From Capnocytophaga ochracea DSM 7271 (GTDB taxonomy: Bacteria; Bacteroidota; Bacteroidia; Flavobacteriales; Flavobacteriaceae), in contig NC_013162.1 in the NCBI RefSeq assembly GCF_000023285.1, positions 2,421,001 through 2,485,000 on the forward strand: a stretch of 64,000 nucleotides of DNA, in the 5' to 3' direction. Each line of letters opens with the position of its first letter. Positions within the stretch are counted from its first letter, which is position 1. A program made the position numbers and the translations under genes. The notes under the pieces are model-generated. The model had not been told where the DNA came from, did no database searches, and worked only from the letters and a program-made list of their open reading frames with translations. Of this stretch, positions 34,394 through 42,728 are shown piece by piece.

Positions 34394-34778
34394 GTGTGAG
34401 CCACACTAGCAAATAAGCAATGAACGAACAAAAGACGAACAATGAACGAACAATGAACGAACAAAAGACGAACAATGAACGAACAATGAACGAACAAAAG
34501 ACGAACAAAAGACGAACAAAAGACGAACAATGAACGAACAATGAACGAACAATGAACGAACAAATGACGAACAAATGACGAACAAATGACGAACAAATGA
34601 CGAACAAATGACGAACAAATGACGAACAAATGACGAACAAATGACGGTGCGAGCCGCACGGGCAAATGAACAATGAACGAACAAATGACGGTGCGAGCCA
34701 CACGGGCAAATGAACAATGAACGAACAAATGACGGTGCGAGCCACACGGGCAAATGAACAATGAACGAAGAAAAGGTA
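34394..34778 (-). repeat. 11-bp-phased hairpin repeat, locus 3 (35 x 11 bp)
   Basis: Exactly 385 bp: a 33-bp module with hairpin GTGTG-AGC-CACAC (34394-34426), twenty 11-bp units (34427-34646) mixing AACAAAAGACG, AACAATGAACG and AACAAATGACG types, then three 44-bp modules starting at 34647, 34691 and 34735 with hairpins GTGCG-AGC-CGCAC, GTGCG-AGC-CACAC and GTGCG-AGC-CACAC. It occupies most of the gap between pncA and the O-methyltransferase gene. The three overlapping open frames on the minus strand are a result of the period. Confidence 0.92.
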
Positions 34779-34899
34779 TAGTAAAGTTATTGTTATATTG
34801 GAAATAAAAAGTACTTTACCTCGCTTCTTCTACATTTCTATCAATCTCCTCTACCTTTGGCTTTTGTGGCAAAGGTACAGCTTTTTTGAATATTATTGC

Positions 34900-34907
34900 T
34901 ATCTTTG
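34900..34907 (+). promoter_or_regulatory. -7 box before the O-methyltransferase gene
   Basis: TAtcTTTG 20 bases before ATG 34927; no good -33 box at the usual distance. It supports the start at 34927 rather than the in-frame TTG at 34798. Confidence 0.4.
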
Positions 34908-34926
34908 CCAAAAAAATATTTTACCA

Positions 34927-35568
34927 ATGCACTTTTTATCAGAAGATTTAGAAAATTACGCTTGCGAACATACTGACAGCGAACCTCCTTTACTGCAAGA
35001 ACTCAGTAGGCGCACTCACCTTACTGTATTGCAACCGAGAATGATTAGTGGTCATTTACAAGGGCGTTTCCTCAGTTTGCTCTCTAAATTGATACAGCCT
35101 AAAACTATTTTGGAAATAGGCACTTACACGGGCTACGCAACCCTCTGTTTGGCAGAAGGTTTGGCAATTGATGGTGTTTTGCATACTATCGACATCAAAG
35201 AGGAACTCACTGACCTGCAAAGAGAGTTTTTTGATCGGAGTGGCTATGGGGCGCAAATTGTGCAACACTTAGGCAAGGCAACCGATATTATCCCTACTCT
35301 CAGCACTACTTTCGACCTTGTTTTCATAGATGCTGACAAACAGAATTACGCTCATTATTTTGATTTGGTGATAGAGAAAATGAACTCAGGAGGTGTTATC
35401 CTCTCTGACAATGTGTTGTGGAGTGGTAAAGTAGTGCAAGAAGTAAAGCCTTCGGATAAACATACCCAAGCCTTAATGGCTTACAACCAAAAACTAAAAG
35501 AAGACCCTCGTATAGAGACAGTGCTACTCCCCATACGGGACGGTATTACCATATCGAGAGTAAAATAG
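34927..35568 (+). CDS. SAM-dependent O-methyltransferase (catechol OMT-like)
   Basis: 213 residues from ATG 34927. Class I methyltransferase of the O-methyltransferase family 3 type: SAM motif ILEIGTYTGYATLCLAEGL near 60-78, FDLVFIDADKQNYAHYFD (metal-binding Asp region) and GGVILSDNVLWSGKV. The acceptor is unknown. The in-frame extension back to 34798 has no convincing start and is unlike the family, and a promoter -7 box falls inside it, so the shorter form is used. Confidence 0.88.
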   Translation: MHFLSEDLENYACEHTDSEPPLLQELSRRTHLTVLQPRMISGHLQGRFLSLLSKLIQPKTILEIGTYTGYATLCLAEGLAIDGVLHTIDIKEELTDLQREFFDRSGYGAQIVQHLGKATDIIPTLSTTFDLVFIDADKQNYAHYFDLVIEKMNSGGVILSDNVLWSGKVVQEVKPSDKHTQALMAYNQKLKEDPRIETVLLPIRDGITISRVK

Positions 35569-35598
35569 AGTAATTAAAAAATTAATCCTCATTTTTAT

Positions 35599-35629
35599 AT
35601 TGTTATTTGTTAATTATTTTATACCTTTG
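35599..35629 (+). promoter_or_regulatory. Promoter for the patatin-barrel gene
   Basis: ATTG (35599-35602), 19 nt, TAccTTTG (35622-35629), 27 bases before the ATG. Confidence 0.6.
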
Positions 35630-35656
35630 TGCCTGTTTTAAAAAGCAATTCATTGG

Positions 35657-37879
35657 ATGAGAATATTCTTAGCAACCATATTTCTGATACTTAGTAGTCC
35701 TCTTCTGCGTGCGCAAGATACTACCCACAAAAAGGATTTAAAAGTGGGATTGGTACTCAGCGGTGGAGGTGCGAAAGGGTTAGCACATATAGGGGTACTA
35801 AAAGTGTTGGAAGAAGCAGGGGTGCGCATCGATTACATCGGGGGTACGAGTATGGGGGCTATGGTAGGAGCTTTGTATGCGGCGGGTTATTCAGCTAATG
35901 AGTTGGACTCTATCTTCCGTCAGTTAGACTTTGATAAACTCTTGCAAGACAAGACTTCACGCCGTGCTAAATCATTACACGAGCGCTATATATACGACCG
36001 TTACGCAGTAGCATTGCCTTTCAATAACTTCAAAGTAGGGTTGCCTCGTGCGGTATCAAAAGGACAAAACATCTATAACGAGTTTGTGAAACTACTTTAT
36101 CCGGTGAATGAAATCTATGATTTTTCGCAGTTACCCATTCCTTTCTTGTGTGTAGCAACGGATATAGAAACAGGTAAAGGCGTAGTACTTGAAAACGGTT
36201 TCTTGCCTCAAGCAATACAAGCAAGCGGTTCGTTTCCTTCGCTATTCGATTTGGTAGAAATAGATGGTAAATGGCTTACCGATGGCGGTATTGCCGATAA
36301 TTATCCGGTAGACGAAGTTAAGAAAAAAGGAATGGATATTATCATAGGGGTAGATGTACAGAGTCCGCTAGCAAAACGAGAGGAGATTAACTCTTTTTTG
36401 AGTATTTTTTCGCAGATTACTACCTTCCCAATGATAGATAATATGCCAAAAAAAATAAAAGAGACCGATGTGTACATCAAACCTAATATAGAGGGATTCA
36501 ACGTTATTTCGTTTGATAAAGGAGAGATAATCATCAACAATGGCAAAATAGCAGCGGAACATTTTCTACCAAGATTGCGTGAGATTGCAGCTCAACAAAA
36601 ACATACAGAGGAAAGAGAACGAATACAAAAGATAGATTCCTTTTACTTAAAAGATGTCCATTTTCATAACAACGAGCACTTTTCACGTAGTTATTTGCGC
36701 GGTAAACTACACTTGAAATATCTAAACCGTAAGATTTCGTTCGAGCAACTGAACGACGGAATCGACAACTTGATGGCTACTAACAATTTCCATTCTATCA
36801 ATCACCAGATTAGGCACACATTTGAAGGGGAACATATAGACTTTTATTTAAGAGAGAATCCGCAACGCACCTTTTTGAAATTTGGGATACATTATGACAA
36901 TCTGCTAAAAACAGGGTTCTTGATGAACTATACTCGGAACTATTTCTTACAAAGCAGTGATTTTCTTTCACTCGACCTTATTGTGGGAGATAACATACGC
37001 TATCAGTTTGATTATTTTGTGGATAAGGGATTTTACATCAGTTATGGATTGCGGTCTAAGTTTGTGCAATTCGACCGGAAGCTGAACACAAAACGCTTGT
37101 CTAACTACCGAATAGAGCAGTCGGAACTCAACCGAATGGACGTAGAGGCTTACGACTGGGTAAATCAGCTGTATTTGCAAACACTTTCGGGTAATGGTTT
37201 TGTATTTGGCTTAGGAGTAGAGCACCGCAAAATACAGTTTGATACTGAGCAAGTGCATTCAATAAGTTCAGCAACTTCGTATTCGGAAAAGAGTCATATA
37301 GGCAGTCTGTATTCTTATCTTAAATACGACAGCTTTAACAATAGCTTTTTCCCCAGTAGAGGGGTGTACTTCAATACACAGTTCAATTTTTATGCACTTG
37401 CCTCTAACTACTCAGATTTTAACAAATTTACAACGGGTAAAACAGAGTTATCATTTGCTTTTCCTATCTTGCCAAGATTGAGCGCACGAGTAGGATTAGA
37501 AGGCGGTGTTACCATAGGAGGCTCTAATGTATACTCATTAGACTTCTTTTTAGGAGGGTATAACAAGAATGTATTTACGAACTATTCACCTTTTTACGGC
37601 TATGATTTTTTGAGTATTGGTGCTAAAAACTACTTAAAATCAGAATTGGTAATAGATATCCAACCCTTTAAGAAACAACACTTGCTATTATTAGCGAATA
37701 TTGCTAAAGCAGACAATAATCTTTTTGAGAGCTTTGAGTGGAAGAAATACCCAGACTATTCGGGGTATGGGATAGGATATAGCATTGAGAGCTTTTTAGG
37801 TCCTATAGAACTGAAGTGCACTTACTCACCTGAAATAAGACAAGCGATATGGCTGTTTAATATAGGGTACTGGTTCTGA
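35657..37879 (+). CDS. Patatin-like phospholipase with C-terminal outer-membrane barrel
   Basis: 740 residues. Signal peptide to about 19 (LLRAQ). Patatin domain 28-290: oxyanion loop SGGGAKG (35-41), nucleophile Ser65 in GTSMG, catalytic Asp209 in DGG. Then a POTRA-like stretch (about 335-400) and an Omp85/BamA-type barrel to a C-terminal aromatic end (GYWF). The layout resembles PlpD-type (type Vd) proteins and the RssA-barrel proteins of Bacteroidota, where the lipase is attached to its own barrel. Whether the patatin part faces out or stays periplasmic is not visible. Confidence 0.9.
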   Translation: MRIFLATIFLILSSPLLRAQDTTHKKDLKVGLVLSGGGAKGLAHIGVLKVLEEAGVRIDYIGGTSMGAMVGALYAAGYSANELDSIFRQLDFDKLLQDKTSRRAKSLHERYIYDRYAVALPFNNFKVGLPRAVSKGQNIYNEFVKLLYPVNEIYDFSQLPIPFLCVATDIETGKGVVLENGFLPQAIQASGSFPSLFDLVEIDGKWLTDGGIADNYPVDEVKKKGMDIIIGVDVQSPLAKREEINSFLSIFSQITTFPMIDNMPKKIKETDVYIKPNIEGFNVISFDKGEIIINNGKIAAEHFLPRLREIAAQQKHTEERERIQKIDSFYLKDVHFHNNEHFSRSYLRGKLHLKYLNRKISFEQLNDGIDNLMATNNFHSINHQIRHTFEGEHIDFYLRENPQRTFLKFGIHYDNLLKTGFLMNYTRNYFLQSSDFLSLDLIVGDNIRYQFDYFVDKGFYISYGLRSKFVQFDRKLNTKRLSNYRIEQSELNRMDVEAYDWVNQLYLQTLSGNGFVFGLGVEHRKIQFDTEQVHSISSATSYSEKSHIGSLYSYLKYDSFNNSFFPSRGVYFNTQFNFYALASNYSDFNKFTTGKTELSFAFPILPRLSARVGLEGGVTIGGSNVYSLDFFLGGYNKNVFTNYSPFYGYDFLSIGAKNYLKSELVIDIQPFKKQHLLLLANIAKADNNLFESFEWKKYPDYSGYGIGYSIESFLGPIELKCTYSPEIRQAIWLFNIGYWF

Positions 37880-37884
37880 TTAGG

Positions 37885-38008
37885 TAAAAGGTAAAAGGTA
37901 AAGCCAGCGAGGACTCACAGCTGGGTATGTGAATAAAAAGTAAAAGGTAAAAGCGGTAGCGACTAAATACTAACAACTGATAACTAAAAACTAATAATTA
38001 ATAAATAT
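37885..38008. repeat. Mixed small repeats between the patatin and pepD genes
   Basis: AGGTAAA tandem (as at 2102-2160), then AGCCAGC...GCTGGGTATGTG (37902-37933), a hairpin-forming sequence also found at 58847-58868 with a different loop, then AT-rich CTAATAATTAATAAA filler. No gene. Confidence 0.55.
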
Positions 38009-38009
38009 A

Positions 38010-39464
38010 ATGAAAATAACAGAGTTAGAACCAAAACAGTTATGGGCGAACTTTGCGAGCTTGAATGCTGTGCCTCGTCCATCAAAAAAAGAAGAGAAAG
38101 TCATTGCTTTTATGGTGGCTTTCGGCAAAAGTTTAGGGCTTGATACCTACCAAGACGAAACGGGCAATGTGATTATTAAAAAGCCTGCTACGGCAGGAAT
38201 GGAAAACCGCAAAACAGTAGTGTTACAATCACACCTCGATATGGTACACCAAAAGAACAATGATACGGTATTCGACTTTAGTACGGAAGGTATCAAAATG
38301 TTAGTAGATGGCGACTGGGTACGTGCTGATGGTACAACTTTGGGAGCCGATAACGGTATTGGGGTTGCGAGTATTATGACTATCTTACAAAGTAAGGATA
38401 TCCCCCACCCTGCTCTTGAAGCTCTCTTTACTATTGACGAAGAAACAGGAATGACGGGTGCTAAAGGGCTCAAAGGCGGATTGCTCTCTGGTGATTTTCT
38501 TCTCAACTTAGATACTGAGGAAGACGACGAAATTGATATAGGATGTGCCGGTGGTGTAGATGTATCGGCGTTTAGAGAGTACGACGTGGTAGATACGCCT
38601 GATAATTCAGTAGGCTATACACTTACCATAAAAGGATTGCACGGCGGACATAGTGGTACAGATATCCATAAGGGTTATGCTAATGCCAACAAACTGATGA
38701 ACCGTATATTATTCACTTGTACTGAGAAATTTGGTTTGCACATTGCAAGTGTAGATGGAGGCGGTTTGCGCAATGCTATTCCGAGAGAAAGCGTAGCGGT
38801 GGTAACTATTAATAAAAACGACGAAGTGGCTTTTAAAAAAGAAGTAGCTACACTTACCCAAGCACTCCAACACGAGTATTCAGTAACTGAACCGACTCTT
38901 ACAGTATTACTTGAACCTACTGCGGTACCTGAGAAAGTAATGGAAGAAGAAGAACAAGAAGATGTATTACGCGCTCTTTACGCAGCTTTCAATGGGGTGT
39001 ATAAAATGAGTCAGACGATTGCTGACCTTGTAGAAACCAGCAATAACGTAGCAAGGGTACAAATTAAAGACGGCGAAATAAACGTGTATTGCCTCACTCG
39101 TTCAGCTTCAGAAACTTCTAAATATGATTTGGCTGATACGATTCGCAGTAGTTTTGAGTTAGCTGGATTTGAAGTAGAATACACCGGTAGTTACCCAGGT
39201 TGGGAGCCCAAAGTAGATGCTGAAATCTTGAAGATTGTAAAAGCACAATACAAAACGCTCTTCGGTGAAACACCTAATGTAGTAGCTTGCCACGCAGGCT
39301 TAGAATGTGGCATTTTAGGAACCCATTACCCCAAAATGGAAATGGTGAGCTTTGGTCCTACTATCAAAGGGGCACACTCGCCTGCTGAAAAGGTAAATAT
39401 AGCTTCTGTACAGAAGTTTTGGAAGTTCTTACTAGCGATATTGCAACATATTCCTAACAAATAA
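38010..39464 (+). CDS. pepD: Aminoacyl-histidine dipeptidase (M20 family)
   Basis: Zinc dipeptidase of the PepD (Xaa-His dipeptidase) type. 484 residues, family-normal. Metal and catalytic motifs: LQSHLDMVHQK, GADNGIG, TIDEETGMTGAKGL, LNLDTEEDDEIDIGCAGG and the dimerisation-lid HGGHSGTDIHKG. No signal peptide, so cytoplasmic. It stands alone between a repeat patch and a terminator. Confidence 0.93.
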   Translation: MKITELEPKQLWANFASLNAVPRPSKKEEKVIAFMVAFGKSLGLDTYQDETGNVIIKKPATAGMENRKTVVLQSHLDMVHQKNNDTVFDFSTEGIKMLVDGDWVRADGTTLGADNGIGVASIMTILQSKDIPHPALEALFTIDEETGMTGAKGLKGGLLSGDFLLNLDTEEDDEIDIGCAGGVDVSAFREYDVVDTPDNSVGYTLTIKGLHGGHSGTDIHKGYANANKLMNRILFTCTEKFGLHIASVDGGGLRNAIPRESVAVVTINKNDEVAFKKEVATLTQALQHEYSVTEPTLTVLLEPTAVPEKVMEEEEQEDVLRALYAAFNGVYKMSQTIADLVETSNNVARVQIKDGEINVYCLTRSASETSKYDLADTIRSSFELAGFEVEYTGSYPGWEPKVDAEILKIVKAQYKTLFGETPNVVACHAGLECGILGTHYPKMEMVSFGPTIKGAHSPAEKVNIASVQKFWKFLLAILQHIPNK

Positions 39465-39489
39465 GAAGAAATATACAGTTACTTACATA

Positions 39490-39528
39490 AAAAAGGGAAA
39501 GCTATCTGATTGATAGCTTTCCCTTTTT
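39490..39528. terminator. Bidirectional terminator between pepD and fumC
   Basis: Seventeen-bp stem (39490-39506 with 39512-39528), AAAAAGGGAAAGCTATC and complement, loop TGATT, between convergent genes. Confidence 0.87.
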
Positions 39529-39554
39529 CTAATATTATAAACTTTTTATATTAC

Positions 39555-40952
39555 TTATTTAAGGCTTCCGACCATATCTTCAGGACGTACCCATTTATCG
39601 AAGTCTTCCGGAGTTACATAACCTAAACGCACAGCTTCTTCTTTAAGGGTTGTGCCATTGCGGTGAGCCGTTTGCGCTATTTCGGCTGCTTTATAATAGC
39701 CAATCTTAGTGTTAAGAGCTGTAACAAGCATTAACGAGTTATCTACTAATTCCTTAATACGTTTGTAATTAGGTTCAATACCACTTGCACAGTGTTCTTC
39801 AAATGATACACAAACATCTCCTATCAATTCAGCTGATTTAAGAAAGTTAGACGCCATCAATGGTTTAAATACATTTAATTCATAATGACCTTGTGTACCT
39901 CCTATTGAAATGGCTACATCATTACCCATTACTTGAGCTGCCACCATTGTCATAGCTTCACATTGAGTAGGATTTACTTTACCGGGCATAATAGAGCTAC
40001 CAGGTTCGTTAGCAGGAATGATGATTTCACCTATACCTGAGCGAGGTCCTGAAGCCATCATACGAATATCGTTTGCAATTTTATTAAGCGATACGGCTAA
40101 TTGTTTAAGAGCTCCGTGGCTTTCGACAATTGCATCGTGAGAAGCCAAAGCTTCAAACTTATTAGGAGCAGTTACAAAAGGTAGACCGGTGAATTTAGCA
40201 ATGTATTCAGCTACTTTCACGTCGTAACCTTTAGGGGTATTGAGACCTGTACCTACGGCTGTACCTCCTAAGGCTAATTCTGAAAGGTGAGCTAATGTGT
40301 TTTTAAGAGCACGCAAACCGTGGTCGAGTTGAGATACGTAGCCAGAAAGTTCTTGTCCCAAAGTAAGTGGTGTAGCGTCCATAAGGTGCGTACGACCTAT
40401 TTTTACTACATTTTTAAAGGCTTCAGATTTAGCAGCGAGAGTATCGCGTAGTTTCTGAACACCAGGAATAGTTTTCTCAACTACCATTTTATAGCAAGCG
40501 ATGTGCATACCGGTAGGAAAAGTATCATTAGACGATTGTGATTTATTTACATCGTCATTGGCTTTTAGTACGGGGTCGCCTTCACCTATTTTTTTACCAG
40601 CCAACACTTGAGCACGATTGGCAATCACTTCGTTCACATTCATATTAGATTGTGTACCTGAACCGGTTTGCCAAATTACTAATGGGAATTGGTCGTTGAG
40701 TTTGCCTTCGAGAATTTCATCGCAAACTTGAGCGATAGCATCGCGTTTTTCGGCTGAAAGCACTCCTAAATCGAAGTTTGCATAAGCGGCAGCTTTTTTA
40801 AGGTAAGCAAAACCACGGATAATTTCAATCGGCATAGAAGCGGGTGCACCGATTTTAAAGTTGTTGCGTGAACGCTCTGTTTGTGCTCCCCAATATTTAT
40901 CGGCTGGCACTTTCACTTCACCCAAAGTGTCTTTTTCAATTCTATAACTCAT
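39555..40952 (-). CDS. fumC: Fumarate hydratase, class II
   Basis: Interconverts fumarate and malate in the TCA cycle. 465 residues, family-normal. Signatures: [51 protein letters not shown] and the lyase loop [15 protein letters not shown]. Oxygen-stable, iron-free type. Possible promoter on the minus strand: TTTA-N19-TAtcTTTG (40995-41025). Confidence 0.96.
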   Translation of the reverse strand: MSYRIEKDTLGEVKVPADKYWGAQTERSRNNFKIGAPASMPIEIIRGFAYLKKAAAYANFDLGVLSAEKRDAIAQVCDEILEGKLNDQFPLVIWQTGSGTQSNMNVNEVIANRAQVLAGKKIGEGDPVLKANDDVNKSQSSNDTFPTGMHIACYKMVVEKTIPGVQKLRDTLAAKSEAFKNVVKIGRTHLMDATPLTLGQELSGYVSQLDHGLRALKNTLAHLSELALGGTAVGTGLNTPKGYDVKVAEYIAKFTGLPFVTAPNKFEALASHDAIVESHGALKQLAVSLNKIANDIRMMASGPRSGIGEIIIPANEPGSSIMPGKVNPTQCEAMTMVAAQVMGNDVAISIGGTQGHYELNVFKPLMASNFLKSAELIGDVCVSFEEHCASGIEPNYKRIKELVDNSLMLVTALNTKIGYYKAAEIAQTAHRNGTTLKEEAVRLGYVTPEDFDKWVRPEDMVGSLK

Positions 40953-40994
40953 TTTGTTTGTATTAGTTAAAATAATCTTCTTTTAAAAACGCTA

Positions 40995-41025
40995 CAAAGA
41001 TACGTTGTATTTTCTAAATATTAAA
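40995..41025 (-). promoter_or_regulatory. Promoter for fumC
   Basis: TAtcTTTG (minus strand, 40995-41002) with TTTA 19 nt upstream (41022-41025); 43 bases before the ATG. Confidence 0.5.
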
Positions 41026-41080
41026 ATTTTTCTGAGATTTTTTGATACCATTACTGTATTCTATTTATTAAAGACAGGTA

Positions 41081-41152
41081 GTGCGATCCACACAGACAGG
41101 TGCGAGTCGCACGGACAGTTGTAGCACGACGGACAGTTGTAGCACGACGAGC
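41081..41152 (-). repeat. Four tandem hairpin cores without 11-mers (locus 4)
   Basis: Four cores 18-20 bp apart: GTGCG-ATC-CACAC, GTGCG-AGT-CGCAC, GTTGT-AGC-ACGAC, GTTGT-AGC-ACGAC, the first three followed by a CAG-type sequence (GACAG). Both stem families occur side by side. Part of the 1.1-kb gap between fumC and marC. Confidence 0.8.
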
Positions 41153-41240
41153 ATTTTGGGGGTGAAATGAATTAATGATGAAATTAGGAGAGGAATATAC
41201 AAAACTTATAGGGAACTTACGGGATAATCGAACAATAAGT

Positions 41241-41394
41241 GGCTTTTCAGTGGGTCTACAGTGGCTTTTCAGTGGGTCTACAGCGGCTCTACAGTGGCTC
41301 TACAGTGGCTCTACAGTGGCTCTACAGTGGCTCTACAGTGGCTCTACAGTGGCTCTACAGTGGCTCTACAGTGGCTCTACAGTGGGTCTAGAAC
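41241..41394. repeat. 11-bp tandem repeat of a different unit (GGCTCTACAGT)
   Basis: Fourteen 11-bp units: GGCTTTTCAGT and GGGTCTACAGY alternate for four, then GGCTCTACAGT x9, then GGGTCTAGAAC, running into GAATAAAAGAC, which returns to the AACAAAAGACG type in the same phase. An open frame through it (41175-41411) translates to an 11-residue repeat and is not considered a gene. Confidence 0.88.
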
Positions 41395-41442
41395 GAATAA
41401 AAGACGAATGATGAATAAATCTAAGTTAAAGCTAAAAGATAG

Positions 41443-41520
41443 ATAAAAAGAAGGTTATTAGTAGATTTCAACTTTGCCAAAGTTTGAAACTTGGGCAAAG
41501 TTCATACAAAAAGCGGTGCA
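41443..41520 (-). repeat. Dispersed repeat with TTTGCC/GGCAAA hairpin, copy A
   Basis: Contains AGAAGGTTATTAGTAGATTT, then the inverted repeat AACTTTGCC...GGCAAAGTT, then TTCATACAAA and a degraded GGTGC hairpin core. About 80-90 bp of it is homologous, in reverse orientation, to 58240-58325. Confidence 0.75.
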
Positions 41521-41555
41521 AGGTACAAGGTCAGATAGAGAAAAGACGAGTGAGA

Positions 41556-41585
41556 AGCCCCCGAACCCCCGAAGGGGGACAAGCC
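41556..41585 (-). repeat. C-rich/G-rich palindromic repeat, copy 3
   Basis: CCCCCGAAGGGGG palindrome with a flanking CCCCCGAA; opposite orientation to copies 1 and 2. Confidence 0.6.
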
Positions 41586-41679
41586 TTAAAGAGAAATTGG
41601 TAAAGGCTATCGGTCTGAAAGACAAGACTTATTTGAAGATAGAACAAAGTTAAAGCAAGCTTAAGAAAAACAAAAGACG

Positions 41680-41877
41680 GTGCGAGCCACACGGGCAGAT
41701 AAACAATTAACAAACAAAAGACGGTGCGAGCCGCACAGGCAAATGAACAAATGACGAACAAATGACGAACAAATGACGAACAAATGACGAACAAATGACG
41801 AACAAATGACGAACAAATGACGAACAAATGACGAACAAATGACAAACAAATGACGAACAAATGACGAACAAATGATG
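41680..41877 (-). repeat. 11-bp-phased hairpin repeat, locus 5 (18 x 11 bp)
   Basis: Exactly 198 bp: a 44-bp module (41680-41723, hairpin GTGCG-AGC-CACAC), a 33-bp module (41724-41756, GTGCG-AGC-CGCAC), then eleven AACAAATGACG units (41757-41877), two of them slightly altered. The first module is nearly identical to the start of locus 2. Confidence 0.9.
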
Positions 41878-42028
41878 AAGGAAAGATGAGGCTATGATAA
41901 TTGTAAAAAAGCGTTTTTATCGTATTATGATGTAAGTGAAATAGAGCTTTTAGTTATATTGAAATATTGGTAAATCAATTAATTAACAAATTGGGAGATT
42001 TTTTTTTCATCGTTCGCAATTATTTTAG

Positions 42029-42036
42029 TACTTTTG
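42029..42036 (+). promoter_or_regulatory. -7 box before marC
   Basis: TActTTTG 18 bases before the marC ATG; the -33 region reads TTCA at 19 nt, so the match is partial. Confidence 0.4.
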
Positions 42037-42053
42037 CACAAATTTTTTAGATT

Positions 42054-42635
42054 ATGAATTTCGATGTAAAGGAGATTATCTCCGCTACTATGGTGCTCTT
42101 TGCGGTAGTTGATATTATCGGGAGTGTGCCTATCATTATTAATCTGCGCAAAAAAGCAGGACGTATACAATCTGAGAAAACAGCTATTGTAGCCGGTATT
42201 TTGCTTATTCTGTTTTTATTTATAGGCAAGCAATTACTCAATTTGTTTGGAGTAACGGTTGAGGCATTTGCTGTAGCTGGGGCATTTATTCTCTTTTTTC
42301 TCGCCTTAGAGATGATTTTAGGTATCACCCTCTACAAAGGTACTACGCCTGAGACTGCCTCTATTGTCCCTTTGGCTTTCCCTATGGTGGCAGGAGCAGG
42401 GGCTCTCACTACTGTACTCTCCCTTAGGGCAAAGTTTTATGTAGAGAATATTATAGTGGCAATCCTCATTAATATGATTATTGTGTATATAGTGCTTAAA
42501 TCTTCGGAGAAAATAGAGAAGTTTTTAGGCAAACAGGGCATTACCGTAATTCACAACCTTTTTGGTGTTATACTTTTAGCGATTGCAGTAAACTTGTTTA
42601 CTACTAATATTAGGGCGATGTTATTTGGGCAATGA
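42054..42635 (+). CDS. MarC family (UPF0056) membrane protein
   Basis: 193 residues, six predicted membrane segments. ADIIGSVP-type start (FAVVDIIGSVPIIINL), AFILFFLALEMILGI and PLAFPMVAGAGALTTVL match the MarC/UPF0056 family. Despite the name, members are not shown to cause multiple antibiotic resistance; the function is unknown. Single gene between the long repeat region and kdsA; about 90 bases of degenerate repeat follow it. Confidence 0.88.
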   Translation: MNFDVKEIISATMVLFAVVDIIGSVPIIINLRKKAGRIQSEKTAIVAGILLILFLFIGKQLLNLFGVTVEAFAVAGAFILFFLALEMILGITLYKGTTPETASIVPLAFPMVAGAGALTTVLSLRAKFYVENIIVAILINMIIVYIVLKSSEKIEKFLGKQGITVIHNLFGVILLAIAVNLFTTNIRAMLFGQ

Positions 42636-42728
42636 TGAATGACAAATGACAGTACGAACCTCATCGACAAATAAAAAATTACGAAAAAGCTACTAACTTC
42701 AAAGAATTATAACTAACAATTAAACAAA

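Noticed and set aside
34333-34761. Three overlapping minus-strand open frames through the 34-kb array
   Set aside because: Same cause as above: they are translations of the repeat in all three frames and would differ at each array.
34798-34926. N-terminal extension of the O-methyltransferase from TTG 34798
   Set aside because: The start is a TTG in the edge of a repeat, the extra 43 residues are unlike the family, and TAtcTTTG lies at 34900-34907 before ATG 34927.
41175-41411. Open frame translating to an 11-residue ALQWLYSGSTV repeat
   Set aside because: Produced by three 11-bp units per 33 bases. Two frames are open together, and the region before the repeat has no coding character.
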